NCBI GenBank assembly: GCA_042091035.1
Contig: JBELIG010000112.1
Location: 1 to 10,007 of the forward strand
Length of the DNA stretch: 10,007 nucleotides
Direction of reading: 5' to 3'
From: AM-2324 sp042091035
Lineage (GTDB): Bacteria; Bacteroidota; Bacteroidia; Chitinophagales; Saprospiraceae
This document shows positions 1-7,190 of the stretch, piece by piece. The translations under genes were made by a program, and so were the position numbers. The notes below the pieces were generated by a model. It searched no databases and was not told where the DNA came from. It was given only the letters and a program-made list of their open reading frames with translations. Positions within the stretch are counted from its first letter, which is position 1. Each line of letters opens with the position of its first letter.

Positions 1-921
1 AAGCCTGTAATAAATACCTGATTCAACTGGTGTATCAACACCACTAGTAAATTCTCCATAGTGATTCAAAGAAAAGACCATAATGTATTTATCAATAAAT
101 GCATTGTAGGTAACATGTGGAAATATTGCATCGGCGTAACCAAGACCTGCAACAACCTCTTGTGATCGAATGACAGAACTAGTAAAAGTATTGTTGTTGT
201 CTAAATAGTAACAGGTGGAAAAATCTGGCGAACCGTCTACTTTTACATTAAATTTTACCATACAAATATTAACGCCCCTTCCTGTTCGATTGTGATCGAC
301 ATAATAGACATAAACCTCTGTTGAGTCTTTAGAGTAGGTTATAGATGGTTCTCCTAGGCCACCATCCCCATATCCATTGTCATAATTAATATCATAAATG
401 TTTTGGATAATTGGTTCATCCATTAATTCAAACGATGCACCGTTGTCATAGGAAATCCCCAATCCAATAGATGCATAGAATCCAGGAATGTTCCCAGGCA
501 GTATACTGCCATCATGTTCTTCTGCGTGAAAAACACTGTACATAATTCCTTGTGGGTCTATGATTAATTGACCCAAACCCACATAATTTTTGTAAAATGT
601 ATTGGGTTCAGGAGCCGCAACCTGACTACTTTCTGTTAGATCGGAAATACTATTACCACTTAATATGTAGGAACTGGTACTAGCTGCTGTTATAAGCTGG
701 ACTTCGTTAGCAGTATAGGAAATAACACCAACTGTTATATCATTGAAGAAATTCAAGCCTAGATCATGCCCAATTGGATATTCATTAGAGAAGTCAAACT
801 CTAAGCTGTAATTCTTAGGTGCTTCAGGAATTACCTCGTCAAGAACAATTGTTTCATCCTCTTGACAGCTGATAATGAACGTAATAGAAAGTAATAGAAT
901 AATAATTTTGTTTAAAGTCAT
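1..921 (-). CDS. Surface lipoprotein with a sialidase-type Asp-box (5' part only)
   Basis: Reading down from ATG at 921-919, the frame stays open for all 307 codons to the window edge, so the 3' end is missing. Residues 1-19 form a lipoprotein signal: K5, a hydrophobic run (residues 6-17), then IISC with C19 as the lipidated cysteine. The residues after it, QEDE, are acidic, resembling the export signal that sends Bacteroidota lipoproteins to the outer face of the outer membrane (known for the phylum, inferred here). Residues 157-164 (SYDNGASF) fit an Asp-box, S/T-x-D-x-G-x-S/T-W/F, a turn motif of sialidase/BNR beta-propellers. GLGEPS at 188-193, followed by a YVYY strand, also recalls five-bladed glycosidase-like propellers (GH43-like or DUF4185-like). 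I see no catalytic residues that settle an activity. It is divergent from the large Asp-box protein at 1226. The lipoprotein call is solid; propeller is likely; the enzyme function is unknown. Confidence 0.75.
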   Translation of the reverse strand, partial: MTLNKIIILLLSITFIISCQEDETIVLDEVIPEAPKNYSLEFDFSNEYPIGHDLGLNFFNDITVGVISYTANEVQLITAASTSSYILSGNSISDLTESSQVAAPEPNTFYKNYVGLGQLIIDPQGIMYSVFHAEEHDGSILPGNIPGFYASIGLGISYDNGASFELMDEPIIQNIYDINYDNGYGDGGLGEPSITYSKDSTEVYVYYVDHNRTGRGVNICMVKFNVKVDGSPDFSTCYYLDNNNTFTSSVIRSQEVVAGLGYADAIFPHVTYNAFIDKYIMVFSLNHYGEFTSGVDTPVESGIYYRL

Positions 922-1225
922 TTTACGAAAGTAAACAAAACGATTAGACGACACTTGCTAATCTCTTTATATGTCGTTGATCATTCTATTGAACAATTAG
1001 ATTTTAATGGAATTAGCCATTACAGGTCTTGTTTGGTCAGTCAAACTAGTTGTTTTGGCTTTTACTTGTTGGTATATTTTGGCATTTTTTATGTTAGAAA
1101 AAGATATGCTCATCAGTCTCTATCCTTGGTGTTTAGTCAAAAAAACTAAACAGATTAGGCATTTATCCTCCGTATTGAAAATAGGTATTTTCTTCGTAAG
1201 TTTAATAAAACTATAAATTCCTAAA
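922..1225. other. Divergent intergenic region (304 bases)
   Basis: This spacer separates the minus-strand lipoprotein gene from the plus-strand Asp-box gene, so promoters for both should lie here. The plus-strand promoter is listed separately. For the minus-strand gene I find only one-mismatch -7 boxes (TACTTTCG a few bases before the ATG, and TCGTTTTG upstream), with no TTG at the right distance, so I do not call one. Two overlapping plus-strand open frames (955-1149 and 1007-1216) cross the region. Their products resemble nothing I know and they overlap in different frames, so I do not treat them as genes. I see no RNA gene. Confidence 0.6.
1175..1204 (+). promoter_or_regulatory. Candidate Bacteroidota promoter for the Asp-box gene
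   Basis: TTG at 1175-1177 and TAAGTTTA at 1197-1204 are separated by 19 bases. This matches the Bacteroidota sigma-ABfr-type consensus TTG-N~20-TAnnTTTG with one mismatch in the last base. Transcription would start near 1210, leaving a leader of about 15 bases before the ATG at 1226. The position and spacing are supportive, but in AT-rich DNA a one-mismatch match can occur by chance. Confidence 0.45.
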
Positions 1226-4200
1226 ATGACAAATATGAAGCATATTTTAAAATACATCGGATGTGCATTTTTAATGTTCATCGCGTCGACATCTTTTACT
1301 CAAACGGAGGGTAAAGACAAGGCATTAGAAACTGCGCTTTCCGGATTTTCTTTCAGGAGTATTGGCCCTGCATTTATGTCTGGTCGAATTGCAGATATTG
1401 CAATTGATCCAAACAATGAGAATGTTTGGTATGTTGCTGTAGGTTCAGGTGGAACTTGGAAAACTACAAACGCAGGAACTACTTGGACTCCTTTAACAGA
1501 TAAGGAATCATTTTATTCAACTGGATGTATCACCATTGACCCTAGTAACTCTTCCGTGATCTGGTTGGGAACTGGAGAAAATGTAGGAGGCCGTCACGTT
1601 GGTATTGGTCACGGAATCTATCGAAGTATAGATGGTGGAAGTTCTTGGCAAGATATGGGTCTTAAAAAGTCTGAGCATATCTCTAAAATAATTGTACACC
1701 CAAATGATCCAAATACTATTTGGGTTGCGGTGCAAGGACCTTTATGGAGTTCGGGTGGTGAGCGCGGTCTGTATAAATCAACTGATGGGGGTGAGACTTG
1801 GTCAAATAAACTTGATATTAATGAATGGACTGGTGTTACAGACCTAGTGATAGATCCAACGAACCCAGATATATTGTATCTAGCTAGTTGGCAACGTCAC
1901 AGGAATGTAGCGGCTCTTATGGGCGGTGGTCCTGGGACTTCAATATATAAAAGTACAGATGGTGGTGATAATTGGGCAAAAATTGATAAAGGATTACCGA
2001 ATTCTAATAAAGGAAAAATTGGATTAGCAATTTCACCGATGAATCCGGAAGTACTCTATGCCGCTGTAGAACTCGATCGCAGGAATGGGGCGGTTTATCG
2101 TTCGTCTAATAGTGGTGCAAGCTGGACTAAAATGTCAGATACAGTATCCGGTGCAACAGGACCTCACTATTATCAGGAACTAGTGGCGTGTCCACATCAT
2201 TTTGATCGTATTTATTTGATGAATGTTCGGGCATTGGTTTCTAAGGATGGCGGAAAGACATTTAACAGAATGGGAGAGGCAAATAAACACTCAGATAATC
2301 ATTCGCTTACCTTCAAGAAAAATGATCCTAATTATCTATTGTTTGGTACTGATGGCGGGATTTACGAATCCTTTGATGATACTAAAACTTGGAAGTTTGT
2401 CAATAACCTGCCTTTGACACAGTTTTACAAGCTTGCAGTTGATGACGCAGAGCCTTTCTATAATATTTATGGGGGCACACAAGATAATAATACTCAAGGT
2501 GGGCCTTCAAGAACATTTCGTACCAATGGAATTACAAACGGAGATTGGTATGTCTTATTGGGAGGTGATGGTCACCAACCAGCTGTAGAGCCAGGGAATC
2601 CGGATATTGTATATGCACAATGGCAACAAGGAAATCTATATCGAATCGATAAGACGACCATGGAAGCAATATATATCAAACCGCAAAGCGGTATTGATGA
2701 GCCTTTTGAACGTTATAATTGGGATTCTCCGATTTTGGTAAGTAACCACGATTCTAAGCGTTTGTATTTTGGTACTCAACGTGTTTGGCGTTCGGATAAT
2801 CGTGGGGACAGTTGGACCGCAATTTCTGGAGATCTTACAAAAGATGAAGAACGCTTGGCCCTTCCAATAATGGGACGCCAACAAAGCTTTGATAATGCTT
2901 GGGATGTTTATGCAATGTCAACCTATAACACGATAACATCTTTAGCTGAGTCTAAGTCTAATCCGGATATATTATATGCAGGAACAGATGACGGTATCCT
3001 TCAGTACACAAAAGATGGTGGTGCAAGCTGGACTAAAATGACAGTGGATAAATTACCTGGAGTGCCTTCAACTGCATTTGTAAATGATATTAAAGTAGAT
3101 CTTTACAATGATAACATTGCTTACGTTGCACTTGATAATCACAAGTACGGAGATTATACGCCTTATCTATACAAAACGACCAATGGTGGTAAAAGCTGGA
3201 CTTCTATTGATGCTGGCATACCTGAGGGTACACTTGTTTGGCGTATTGTCCAAGACCATGTAAATTCGAATCTAATGTTTTTAGCAACGGAGTATGGAAT
3301 TTATGTGAGTCTAAATCAAGGAGGAAATTGGCATAAATTTTCAACAGGTCTTCCAACAATAGCTGTTCGTGATCTTGCGATTCAAAAACGTGAGAACGAT
3401 CTTGTCATCGCCACATTTGGACGTAGTTTCTATGTGCTGGATGATTATAGCCCACTGCGTGATCTCACGGAAGAAAGCGTAAACAAGGAGGCAATACTTT
3501 TTCCGTCACGCACAGCACTTCAGTATACTCCAGTTCGAGCAGGTACATCGAGTCAAGGCGGTTCCTTTTACACGGCCAAAAATCCTGAATATGGGGCTAT
3601 GTTTACTGTTTACCTGAAAGAAGGCCATACCTCCTTAAAGGCAGCGCGTAAAAAACAAGAAGGAGCGCTCGAGAAAGAAGATATACCTTTCCCAGGTTGG
3701 GATGTTCTAGATAAAGAGGGTAACGAAGCTAAGTCCGAAGGGATTTTAGTAATTCGAGATGCTTCTGGTGAAGTCGTAGACCGCATTTCAATGGCACTTA
3801 AAAAAGGTGTGCAACGTGTGAATTGGGATTTGAAGAGACCATATATCAGTGTTGCCAACTCTAGTTCAAGTCGTAATGAACTGTATGCTAGGAGAATAAA
3901 CGTAAATCCTGGGACTTATACCGTAAGTTTGCAGAAACGAGTTGGAGGACTGTTAACTGAATTAGCAGGACCAGAATCCTTTGAGGTAAAACGTATCCGC
4001 GAGAATGTTTTGGATAATCCTAATGCAGACAAACGGGATGCTTACATGGAAGATTTAATGGCATTGAATATGGATGTAGATCTACTAAGTCATGCCTTTG
4101 GGAAGTCAGCCAAGCATCTGCAAACGCTCATAAAAGGCTTACCATATTTAAATAAAGATCAAGCTGCTTTAACTTCAACATTGTACGAGCTAAGAGATCA

Positions 4201-4471
4201 GATGAATGCAATCAATCGTCAGCTTGAGGGTAGTTCCTCAAAAGCAGAGGTTGGTGAAAAAGATTCTGTTACCCTTGGGTACAGGTTGTATTTTGCTGCT
4301 AATGGATTGATGGGTAATTCTTATGGACCGACACCTTTGCACATGGAAAGTTTTGAAATAGCAAAGACGATGTTTTCTAGAATGAAACCTACTGTTGATT
4401 CATTTATTTCAAATGTAGATTCAGCTTCTGTTAAAATGGAGTCAGCAGGTGCACCTAAAGTATTGGATTAG
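1226..4471 (+). CDS. Secreted Asp-box repeat protein (VPS10/sortilin-like beta-propellers)
   Basis: This is a 1081-residue exported protein. Residues 1-26 look like a Sec signal peptide (K5, hydrophobic run to about 20, STSFTQ before the cleavage region). Translation could start at M1 or at M4 (base 1235), which gives a more typical MK start. Eleven Asp-boxes (S/T-x-D/N-x-G-x-T/S-W) begin near residues 80, 134, 185, 243, 293, 339, 382, 523, 595, 651 and 695, so residues about 40-740 should form one or two multi-bladed propellers as in VPS10/sortilin. Around residues 840-905, RDASGEVVDRIS, a VNWDLK strand and PGTYTVSL resemble a FlgD-type Ig-like domain; residues about 925-1070 look helical. 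It lacks an obvious type IX C-terminal sorting domain, so it may stay in the periplasm. Such proteins of about 1050 residues are common in Bacteroidota and often named 'glycosyl hydrolase', but I see no evidence for catalysis. The true role is unknown; protein binding is a guess. Confidence 0.9.
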   Translation: MTNMKHILKYIGCAFLMFIASTSFTQTEGKDKALETALSGFSFRSIGPAFMSGRIADIAIDPNNENVWYVAVGSGGTWKTTNAGTTWTPLTDKESFYSTGCITIDPSNSSVIWLGTGENVGGRHVGIGHGIYRSIDGGSSWQDMGLKKSEHISKIIVHPNDPNTIWVAVQGPLWSSGGERGLYKSTDGGETWSNKLDINEWTGVTDLVIDPTNPDILYLASWQRHRNVAALMGGGPGTSIYKSTDGGDNWAKIDKGLPNSNKGKIGLAISPMNPEVLYAAVELDRRNGAVYRSSNSGASWTKMSDTVSGATGPHYYQELVACPHHFDRIYLMNVRALVSKDGGKTFNRMGEANKHSDNHSLTFKKNDPNYLLFGTDGGIYESFDDTKTWKFVNNLPLTQFYKLAVDDAEPFYNIYGGTQDNNTQGGPSRTFRTNGITNGDWYVLLGGDGHQPAVEPGNPDIVYAQWQQGNLYRIDKTTMEAIYIKPQSGIDEPFERYNWDSPILVSNHDSKRLYFGTQRVWRSDNRGDSWTAISGDLTKDEERLALPIMGRQQSFDNAWDVYAMSTYNTITSLAESKSNPDILYAGTDDGILQYTKDGGASWTKMTVDKLPGVPSTAFVNDIKVDLYNDNIAYVALDNHKYGDYTPYLYKTTNGGKSWTSIDAGIPEGTLVWRIVQDHVNSNLMFLATEYGIYVSLNQGGNWHKFSTGLPTIAVRDLAIQKRENDLVIATFGRSFYVLDDYSPLRDLTEESVNKEAILFPSRTALQYTPVRAGTSSQGGSFYTAKNPEYGAMFTVYLKEGHTSLKAARKKQEGALEKEDIPFPGWDVLDKEGNEAKSEGILVIRDASGEVVDRISMALKKGVQRVNWDLKRPYISVANSSSSRNELYARRINVNPGTYTVSLQKRVGGLLTELAGPESFEVKRIRENVLDNPNADKRDAYMEDLMALNMDVDLLSHAFGKSAKHLQTLIKGLPYLNKDQAALTSTLYELRDQMNAINRQLEGSSSKAEVGEKDSVTLGYRLYFAANGLMGNSYGPTPLHMESFEIAKTMFSRMKPTVDSFISNVDSASVKMESAGAPKVLD

Positions 4472-4496
4472 GCGATTTATCGTTTAGGAAGAAAAT

Positions 4497-4540
4497 ATAG
4501 CCAAGCTGTAGCAATCAATGTCTACAGCTTGGCTATTTAA
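4497..4540 (+). terminator. Rho-independent-like terminator after the Asp-box gene
   Basis: A perfect 15-bp inverted repeat, ATAGCCAAGCTGTAG (4497-4511) and its complement (4522-4536), encloses a 10-base loop. It begins 25 bases after the stop codon. The tail on the plus strand is only moderately T-rich (TTTAATT), so release may be less efficient than at the other terminators here. The minus-strand tail is also partly T-rich, so it could work in both directions. Confidence 0.75.
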
Positions 4541-4565
4541 TTCCAGGGAATTATATAGCCCGTAT

Positions 4566-4601
4566 AAAAAAAACGGACCAGTAATGTTACTGATCCGTTT
4601 T
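4566..4601 (-). terminator. Terminator of the tRNA transcript (minus strand)
   Basis: A 15-bp stem is formed by 4570-4584 and 4587-4601, with a two-base loop as drawn (in practice four or more bases after opening the top pair). The one imperfect pair is C-A when read on the plus strand but G-U on the minus strand. The minus strand also ends in eight T (4566-4573). Both facts point to use on the minus strand. It sits five bases beyond the 3' end of the gapped tRNA-Met. Confidence 0.85.
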
Positions 4602-4605
4602 GTAG

Positions 4606-4778
4606 TAGCAGGGACAAGACTCGAACTTGCGACCTNNNNNNNNNNNNNNNNNNNNNNNNNNNNNNNNNNNNNNNNNNNNNNNNNNNNNNNNNNNNNNNNN
4701 NNNNNNNNNNNNNNNNNNNNNNNNNNNNNNNNNNNTCGGGTTATGAGCCCGACGAGCTACCAACTGCTCCACCCTGCG
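4606..4778 (-). tRNA. Initiator tRNA-Met (CAT), interrupted by 100 N
   Basis: The bases on both sides of the N run match the complete copy at 4860-4932 exactly. 4736-4778 gives the 5' half: acceptor CGCAGGG, D-arm, and an anticodon arm with CAT at 4743-4745. 4606-4635 gives the variable loop, T-arm and acceptor 3' strand. Removing the 100 N leaves exactly 73 nt with a perfect cloverleaf; the break falls between tRNA positions 43 and 44. Initiator features are the three G-C pairs at the base of the anticodon stem (GGG/CCC) and an unpaired 1-72 position. CCA is not encoded. Either the tRNA is intact and the gap is empty, or the two halves belong to different repeat copies. Confidence 0.75.
4636..4735. 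other. Assembly gap of exactly 100 N inside a tRNA repeat
   Basis: All 100 bases are N. Exactly 100 is the usual placeholder for a gap of unknown size. It lies within the left copy of a tandem repeat, a place where short-read assemblies break. The true content could be nothing, one or more further tRNA units of about 154 bases, or other sequence. Reading frames that run through it have no meaning. Confidence 0.95.
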
Positions 4779-4821
4779 ATATATTTTTCGGATTTTTGAA
4801 AAGGTCCGACCTTTAAGCGTT

Positions 4822-4855
4822 AAAAAAGACCTCGGTAATGCTACCAAGGTCTTTT
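4822..4855 (-). terminator. Terminator after the upstream tRNA-Met copy (minus strand)
   Basis: The stem pairs 4824-4837 with 4842-4855 (nine pairs, one imperfect, four pairs) around the loop ATGC. As in the other tRNA terminator, the imperfect pair is C-A on the plus strand but a G-U wobble on the minus strand. A run of six T follows on the minus strand (4822-4827). It lies between the two tRNA copies, so the second copy either depends on read-through or has a promoter I cannot see. Confidence 0.8.
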
Positions 4856-4859
4856 ATAG

Positions 4860-4932
<73 letters not shown>

Positions 4933-4971
4933 ATATATTTTTCGCTTAAAACCATAGGCTGAAAGCGTTCG

Positions 4972-5003
4972 CAAATATAAAGTAATTATACCTTGAATTC
5001 CAA
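4972..5003 (-). promoter_or_regulatory. Promoter of the initiator-tRNA operon
   Basis: On the minus strand, TTG (complement of 5001-5003) is followed after 21 bases by TATATTTG (complement of 4972-4979), an exact match to the Bacteroidota consensus TAnnTTTG with normal spacing. Transcription would start around 4966, about 33 bases before the tRNA 5' end at 4932. Confidence 0.7.
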
Positions 5004-5157
5004 ATTTAATTTGTCTGTCTTTTTATGATAAGTAGTTCCTTGCTTTGTAAGGACTTGATTTGTATTTGTTTGCAAGGGTTTATACCCCTCGTGTTTTTTT
5101 TACAATAATTTCACGTACTTAAGTATTATTATCCATACGTATTTGGCTTGAAAGTAC

Positions 5158-5165
5158 TAGTTTTG
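5158..5165 (+). promoter_or_regulatory. Candidate -7 box for the aminotransferase operon
   Basis: TAGTTTTG is an exact TAnnTTTG match ending 19 bases before the ATG at 5185. No TTG lies 19-21 bases upstream (the nearest is 12 bases away), so the -33 element is weak or absent. Its position just ahead of the operon is the main support. Confidence 0.4.
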
Positions 5166-5184
5166 TTCAAAGTTTAATGTTGAT

Positions 5185-6396
5185 ATGAATAAAATACCAT
5201 TTTCGCCACCTCGAATAGATCAGGATATCATTGATTCTGTGGTTTCTGCATTGAAGTCTGGTTGGATTACTACAGGGCCGAAAACAAAGGCACTTGAGCA
5301 GGAAATTTCAAAAATGACAGGTACTGAGAGATGTCTTTGTGTCAACTCTGCAACAGCAGGGATGGAACTTATGCTTCGCTGGTTTGGTGTTTCTGAAGGT
5401 GATGAGGTTATTATTCCCGCATATACCTATTGTTCTACTGCCAATGTGGTGGTGCATCTTGGTGCTAAGCCCATAATGGTAGATGTTCATGCAGATGATT
5501 TGTGTATGGATTATGAGCATGTTGCCCAGCATATCAATGGAAAAACAAAGGCTATTATTGGTGTAGATTTAGGTGGTTTACCCGCTAGAACTGATATACT
5601 TAAGAAGCTTGCTGAGGCACATAAGGCTAAATTTGTTCCATCTAGTCCTGCACAGCAAGCGTTGGGTAGAATGTTAGTTATGACTGATGCAGCACACTCG
5701 ATAGGTGCAAAACTTAATGGAAAACCCGCTGTACAAGCTGGAGATGTTTCTGTTTATTCTTTTCATGCTGTTAAAAATTTGACGACTGCTGAAGGTGGTG
5801 CGATCAATCTTAACCTATCAGAATACTTTGAAGAAGATAAGATTTATAGTTATCTAAACACTATGTCCCTGCATGGGCAGTCCAAAGATGCTCTTGAGAA
5901 GTTTGGAAAAGGTTCTTGGGAGTATGATGTTATAGATGCTGGCTTTAAATGTAATATGCCTGATGTACTTGCTGCAATAGGACTAGTGGAGGTTAAGCGT
6001 TATGAAACTGATACACTTATTAAGCGAAAGTCTGTATATAATAGATATTTGGACCGTCTGAATAAGATGGATGATATAGTGTTACCCTACATGTTAGATG
6101 ATAATAGAGAAGGATCATATCATTTGTTTTTATTGCGTTTGAAAGATCCCAACCGAGAAAAGCGTGATCTTATTATAGATGAGATGGCTGATAAGGGTAT
6201 TTCTTTAAATGTACATTACAAGCCATTACCGCTTTTGACTGCATATGCGTCAAGGGGATACAAAATGGAAGATTATCCAAGGGCTTCTGCTTTGTTCGAA
6301 TCTGTTATTTCTCTGCCTGTTTTTTATGATTTATCTCTTGAACAAATTGATTACCTATGTGATACGCTTGAAGAGGTTCTAAAAAAAGTAGTTTAA
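5185..6396 (+). CDS. DegT/DnrJ/EryC1/StrS-family sugar aminotransferase (WcfR-like)
   Basis: This is a 403-residue PLP enzyme that transfers an amino group, usually from glutamate, to a keto-sugar nucleotide. Family marks in order are SGWITTGP (25-32), SATAGMEL in the cofactor phosphate-binding region (55-62), TDAAHSIGA (167-175, with D168 contacting the PLP ring nitrogen), and SFHAVKNLTTAEGG (192-205, with K197 forming the Schiff base). The length is slightly above the usual 370-390, partly from a segment at about 147-165 (KAKFVPSSPAQQ...) before the TDAAH strand, which I associate with Bacteroidota members such as Bacteroides WcfR. The next gene starts one base after the stop codon and encodes a phosphoglycosyl transferase, the same pairing as wcfR-wcfS. 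A likely product is therefore a UDP-4-amino-4,6-dideoxy-HexNAc (AADGal-type), but substrate and stereochemistry cannot be read from sequence. The 4,6-dehydratase that would supply its substrate is not in the window. Confidence 0.9.
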   Translation: MNKIPFSPPRIDQDIIDSVVSALKSGWITTGPKTKALEQEISKMTGTERCLCVNSATAGMELMLRWFGVSEGDEVIIPAYTYCSTANVVVHLGAKPIMVDVHADDLCMDYEHVAQHINGKTKAIIGVDLGGLPARTDILKKLAEAHKAKFVPSSPAQQALGRMLVMTDAAHSIGAKLNGKPAVQAGDVSVYSFHAVKNLTTAEGGAINLNLSEYFEEDKIYSYLNTMSLHGQSKDALEKFGKGSWEYDVIDAGFKCNMPDVLAAIGLVEVKRYETDTLIKRKSVYNRYLDRLNKMDDIVLPYMLDDNREGSYHLFLLRLKDPNREKRDLIIDEMADKGISLNVHYKPLPLLTAYASRGYKMEDYPRASALFESVISLPVFYDLSLEQIDYLCDTLEEVLKKVV

Positions 6397-6397
6397 T

Positions 6398-7006
6398 ATG
6401 TCTAGGTTTGCTGATGTTGTTTTAAGTAGCCTTGGTCTTATTCTTTTATTTCCTCTATTAGGTATAGTAGGTCTATGTATTGCACTTGAATCAAAAGGAG
6501 GAATGTTTTTTCGCCAAGAACGGGTTGGCAAGGACATGAAAAACTTTTATTTACTGAAATTTAGATCCATGTATCAAAATGCAGAATCTAAGGGGCAATT
6601 GACCGTAGGATCAAAGGATCAAAGGATTACTCGCATGGGCTATTTTATTCGTAAGTACAAGATAGATGAATTGCCTCAATTGCTTAATGTGATTTTTGGT
6701 GATATGAGTTTAGTAGGACCTAGACCCGAAGTTCCTAAATATGTCAATCAATACACAGAGGAACAATTAAGTTTGCTGTCAATAAGACCTGGGATTACAG
6801 ATTTTGCGAGTTTATATTACTTTGAAGAGGCAGATCTTCTCGCTGAGTCAGAAAATCCTGAACGAACCTATATAGAAGATGTATTACCCCAAAAATTATC
6901 TTTTAGTCTTCTTTATATGAAGCAAAAATCCTTACCAAAAGATATTAAAGTTATCCTTGTAACCATATTCAGGCTGTTTGGTATTAAAATAAACCTAATA
7001 AAATAA
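6398..7006 (+). CDS. Small phosphoglycosyl transferase (PglC/WcfS-like, bacterial sugar transferase family)
   Basis: This 202-residue membrane enzyme starts lipid-linked glycan assembly by moving a sugar-1-phosphate from a UDP-sugar to undecaprenyl phosphate at the cytoplasmic face. A hydrophobic helix at about 6-30 contains a proline (P19), as in the re-entrant helix of monotopic PglC-type enzymes. Then follow FFRQERVG (37-44), KFRSM (54-58), the catalytic Asp-Glu pair D90-E91 in KIDELPQLLN, GDMSLVGPRPE (101-111) and RPGITD. At about 200 residues it is the minimal catalytic form, without the extra N-terminal helices of WbaP-type enzymes. The junction with the aminotransferase reads TAATATG, so the two are surely co-transcribed and probably translationally coupled. 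By analogy with WcfR/WcfS, it should transfer the amino-sugar made by its neighbour (inference). Confidence 0.92.
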   Translation: MSRFADVVLSSLGLILLFPLLGIVGLCIALESKGGMFFRQERVGKDMKNFYLLKFRSMYQNAESKGQLTVGSKDQRITRMGYFIRKYKIDELPQLLNVIFGDMSLVGPRPEVPKYVNQYTEEQLSLLSIRPGITDFASLYYFEEADLLAESENPERTYIEDVLPQKLSFSLLYMKQKSLPKDIKVILVTIFRLFGIKINLIK

Positions 7007-7030
7007 AAATTGTAAATAATTCAATTTTTG
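7005..7030 (+). terminator. Weak AT-rich hairpin at the end of the glycan operon
   Basis: AAAAATTG (7005-7012) pairs with CAATTTTT (7022-7029) around a 9-base loop, overlapping the stop codon of the transferase gene. With only one G-C pair and a short T-run it may act as a leaky terminator or only protect the 3' end. Confidence 0.35.
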
Positions 7031-7085
7031 TGCAATTGTTTTGTTAAGTGATGTATTCCCTCAATTATATTTTTTTTCCTAAGGT

Positions 7086-7169
7086 AAGTGTGAAATTTTT
7101 TTGTAAAATTCTTTGCAAAAAATTTGTCGCCTACAAACATTTTTTTAAAATTTACAAATACTTACACTT
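7086..7169. repeat. Imperfect nested inverted repeat in AT-rich DNA
   Basis: The outer arms pair AAGTGT (7086-7091) with ACACTT (7164-7169) and TTTGTAAA (7100-7107) with TTTACAAA (7151-7158). Inside lies a second hairpin: AAAAAAT-TTGT (7117-7127) with ACAA-ATTTTTT (7133-7145, two bases bulged) around the loop CGCCT. The segment is about 22% GC, so some pairing is expected by chance, but the arms are nested in register and sit just before the small open frame at 7191. It could be a regulatory RNA structure or a protein-binding region. I do not recognise it as a known RNA family. Confidence 0.35.
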
Positions 7170-7190
7170 TAACAATATAAAAACTCGATT

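Noticed and set aside
955..1216. Two overlapping plus-strand open frames (64 and 69 codons) in the divergent spacer
   Set aside because: They overlap in different frames, have no recognisable family and no clear promoter. The hydrophobic stretch of the second frame is expected from T-rich DNA, and the candidate promoter of the next gene lies inside it.
1517..3858. Open frames on the minus strand (1517-1735, 2636-2884, 3610-3858) and a plus-strand frame (2223-2417) inside the large Asp-box gene
   Set aside because: They are shadows of a long, well-supported coding region and have no family features.
1226..4471. Naming the Asp-box protein a glycosyl hydrolase or sialidase
   Set aside because: Asp-boxes are structural turns found in many non-enzymatic propellers; I could not identify a catalytic set.
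4636..4735. An intron in tRNA-fMet hidden by the N run
   Set aside because: Known bacterial tRNA introns sit in the anticodon loop, but this break is between positions 43 and 44; an assembly gap explains it better.
4797..4816. Near-palindrome around AAAGGTCCGACCTTT between the tRNA copies
   Set aside because: Folded as RNA it leaves only about five pairs. A role as an operator or a decayed terminator is possible but unsupported.
4518..4847. Open frames on both strands running through the N gap
   Set aside because: They read through tRNA genes, terminators and unknown bases, so their translations have no meaning.
5036..5098. Short inverted repeats (TCCTT/AAGGA, CCTTGC/GCAAGG, AGGG/CCCT followed by T8) before the aminotransferase gene
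   Set aside because: Stems of four to six pairs that exclude one another, upstream of the likely transcription start; too weak to call a terminator or riboswitch.
5308..5532. Minus-strand open frame inside the aminotransferase gene
   Set aside because: It is a shadow of the real gene on the other strand, with no family features.
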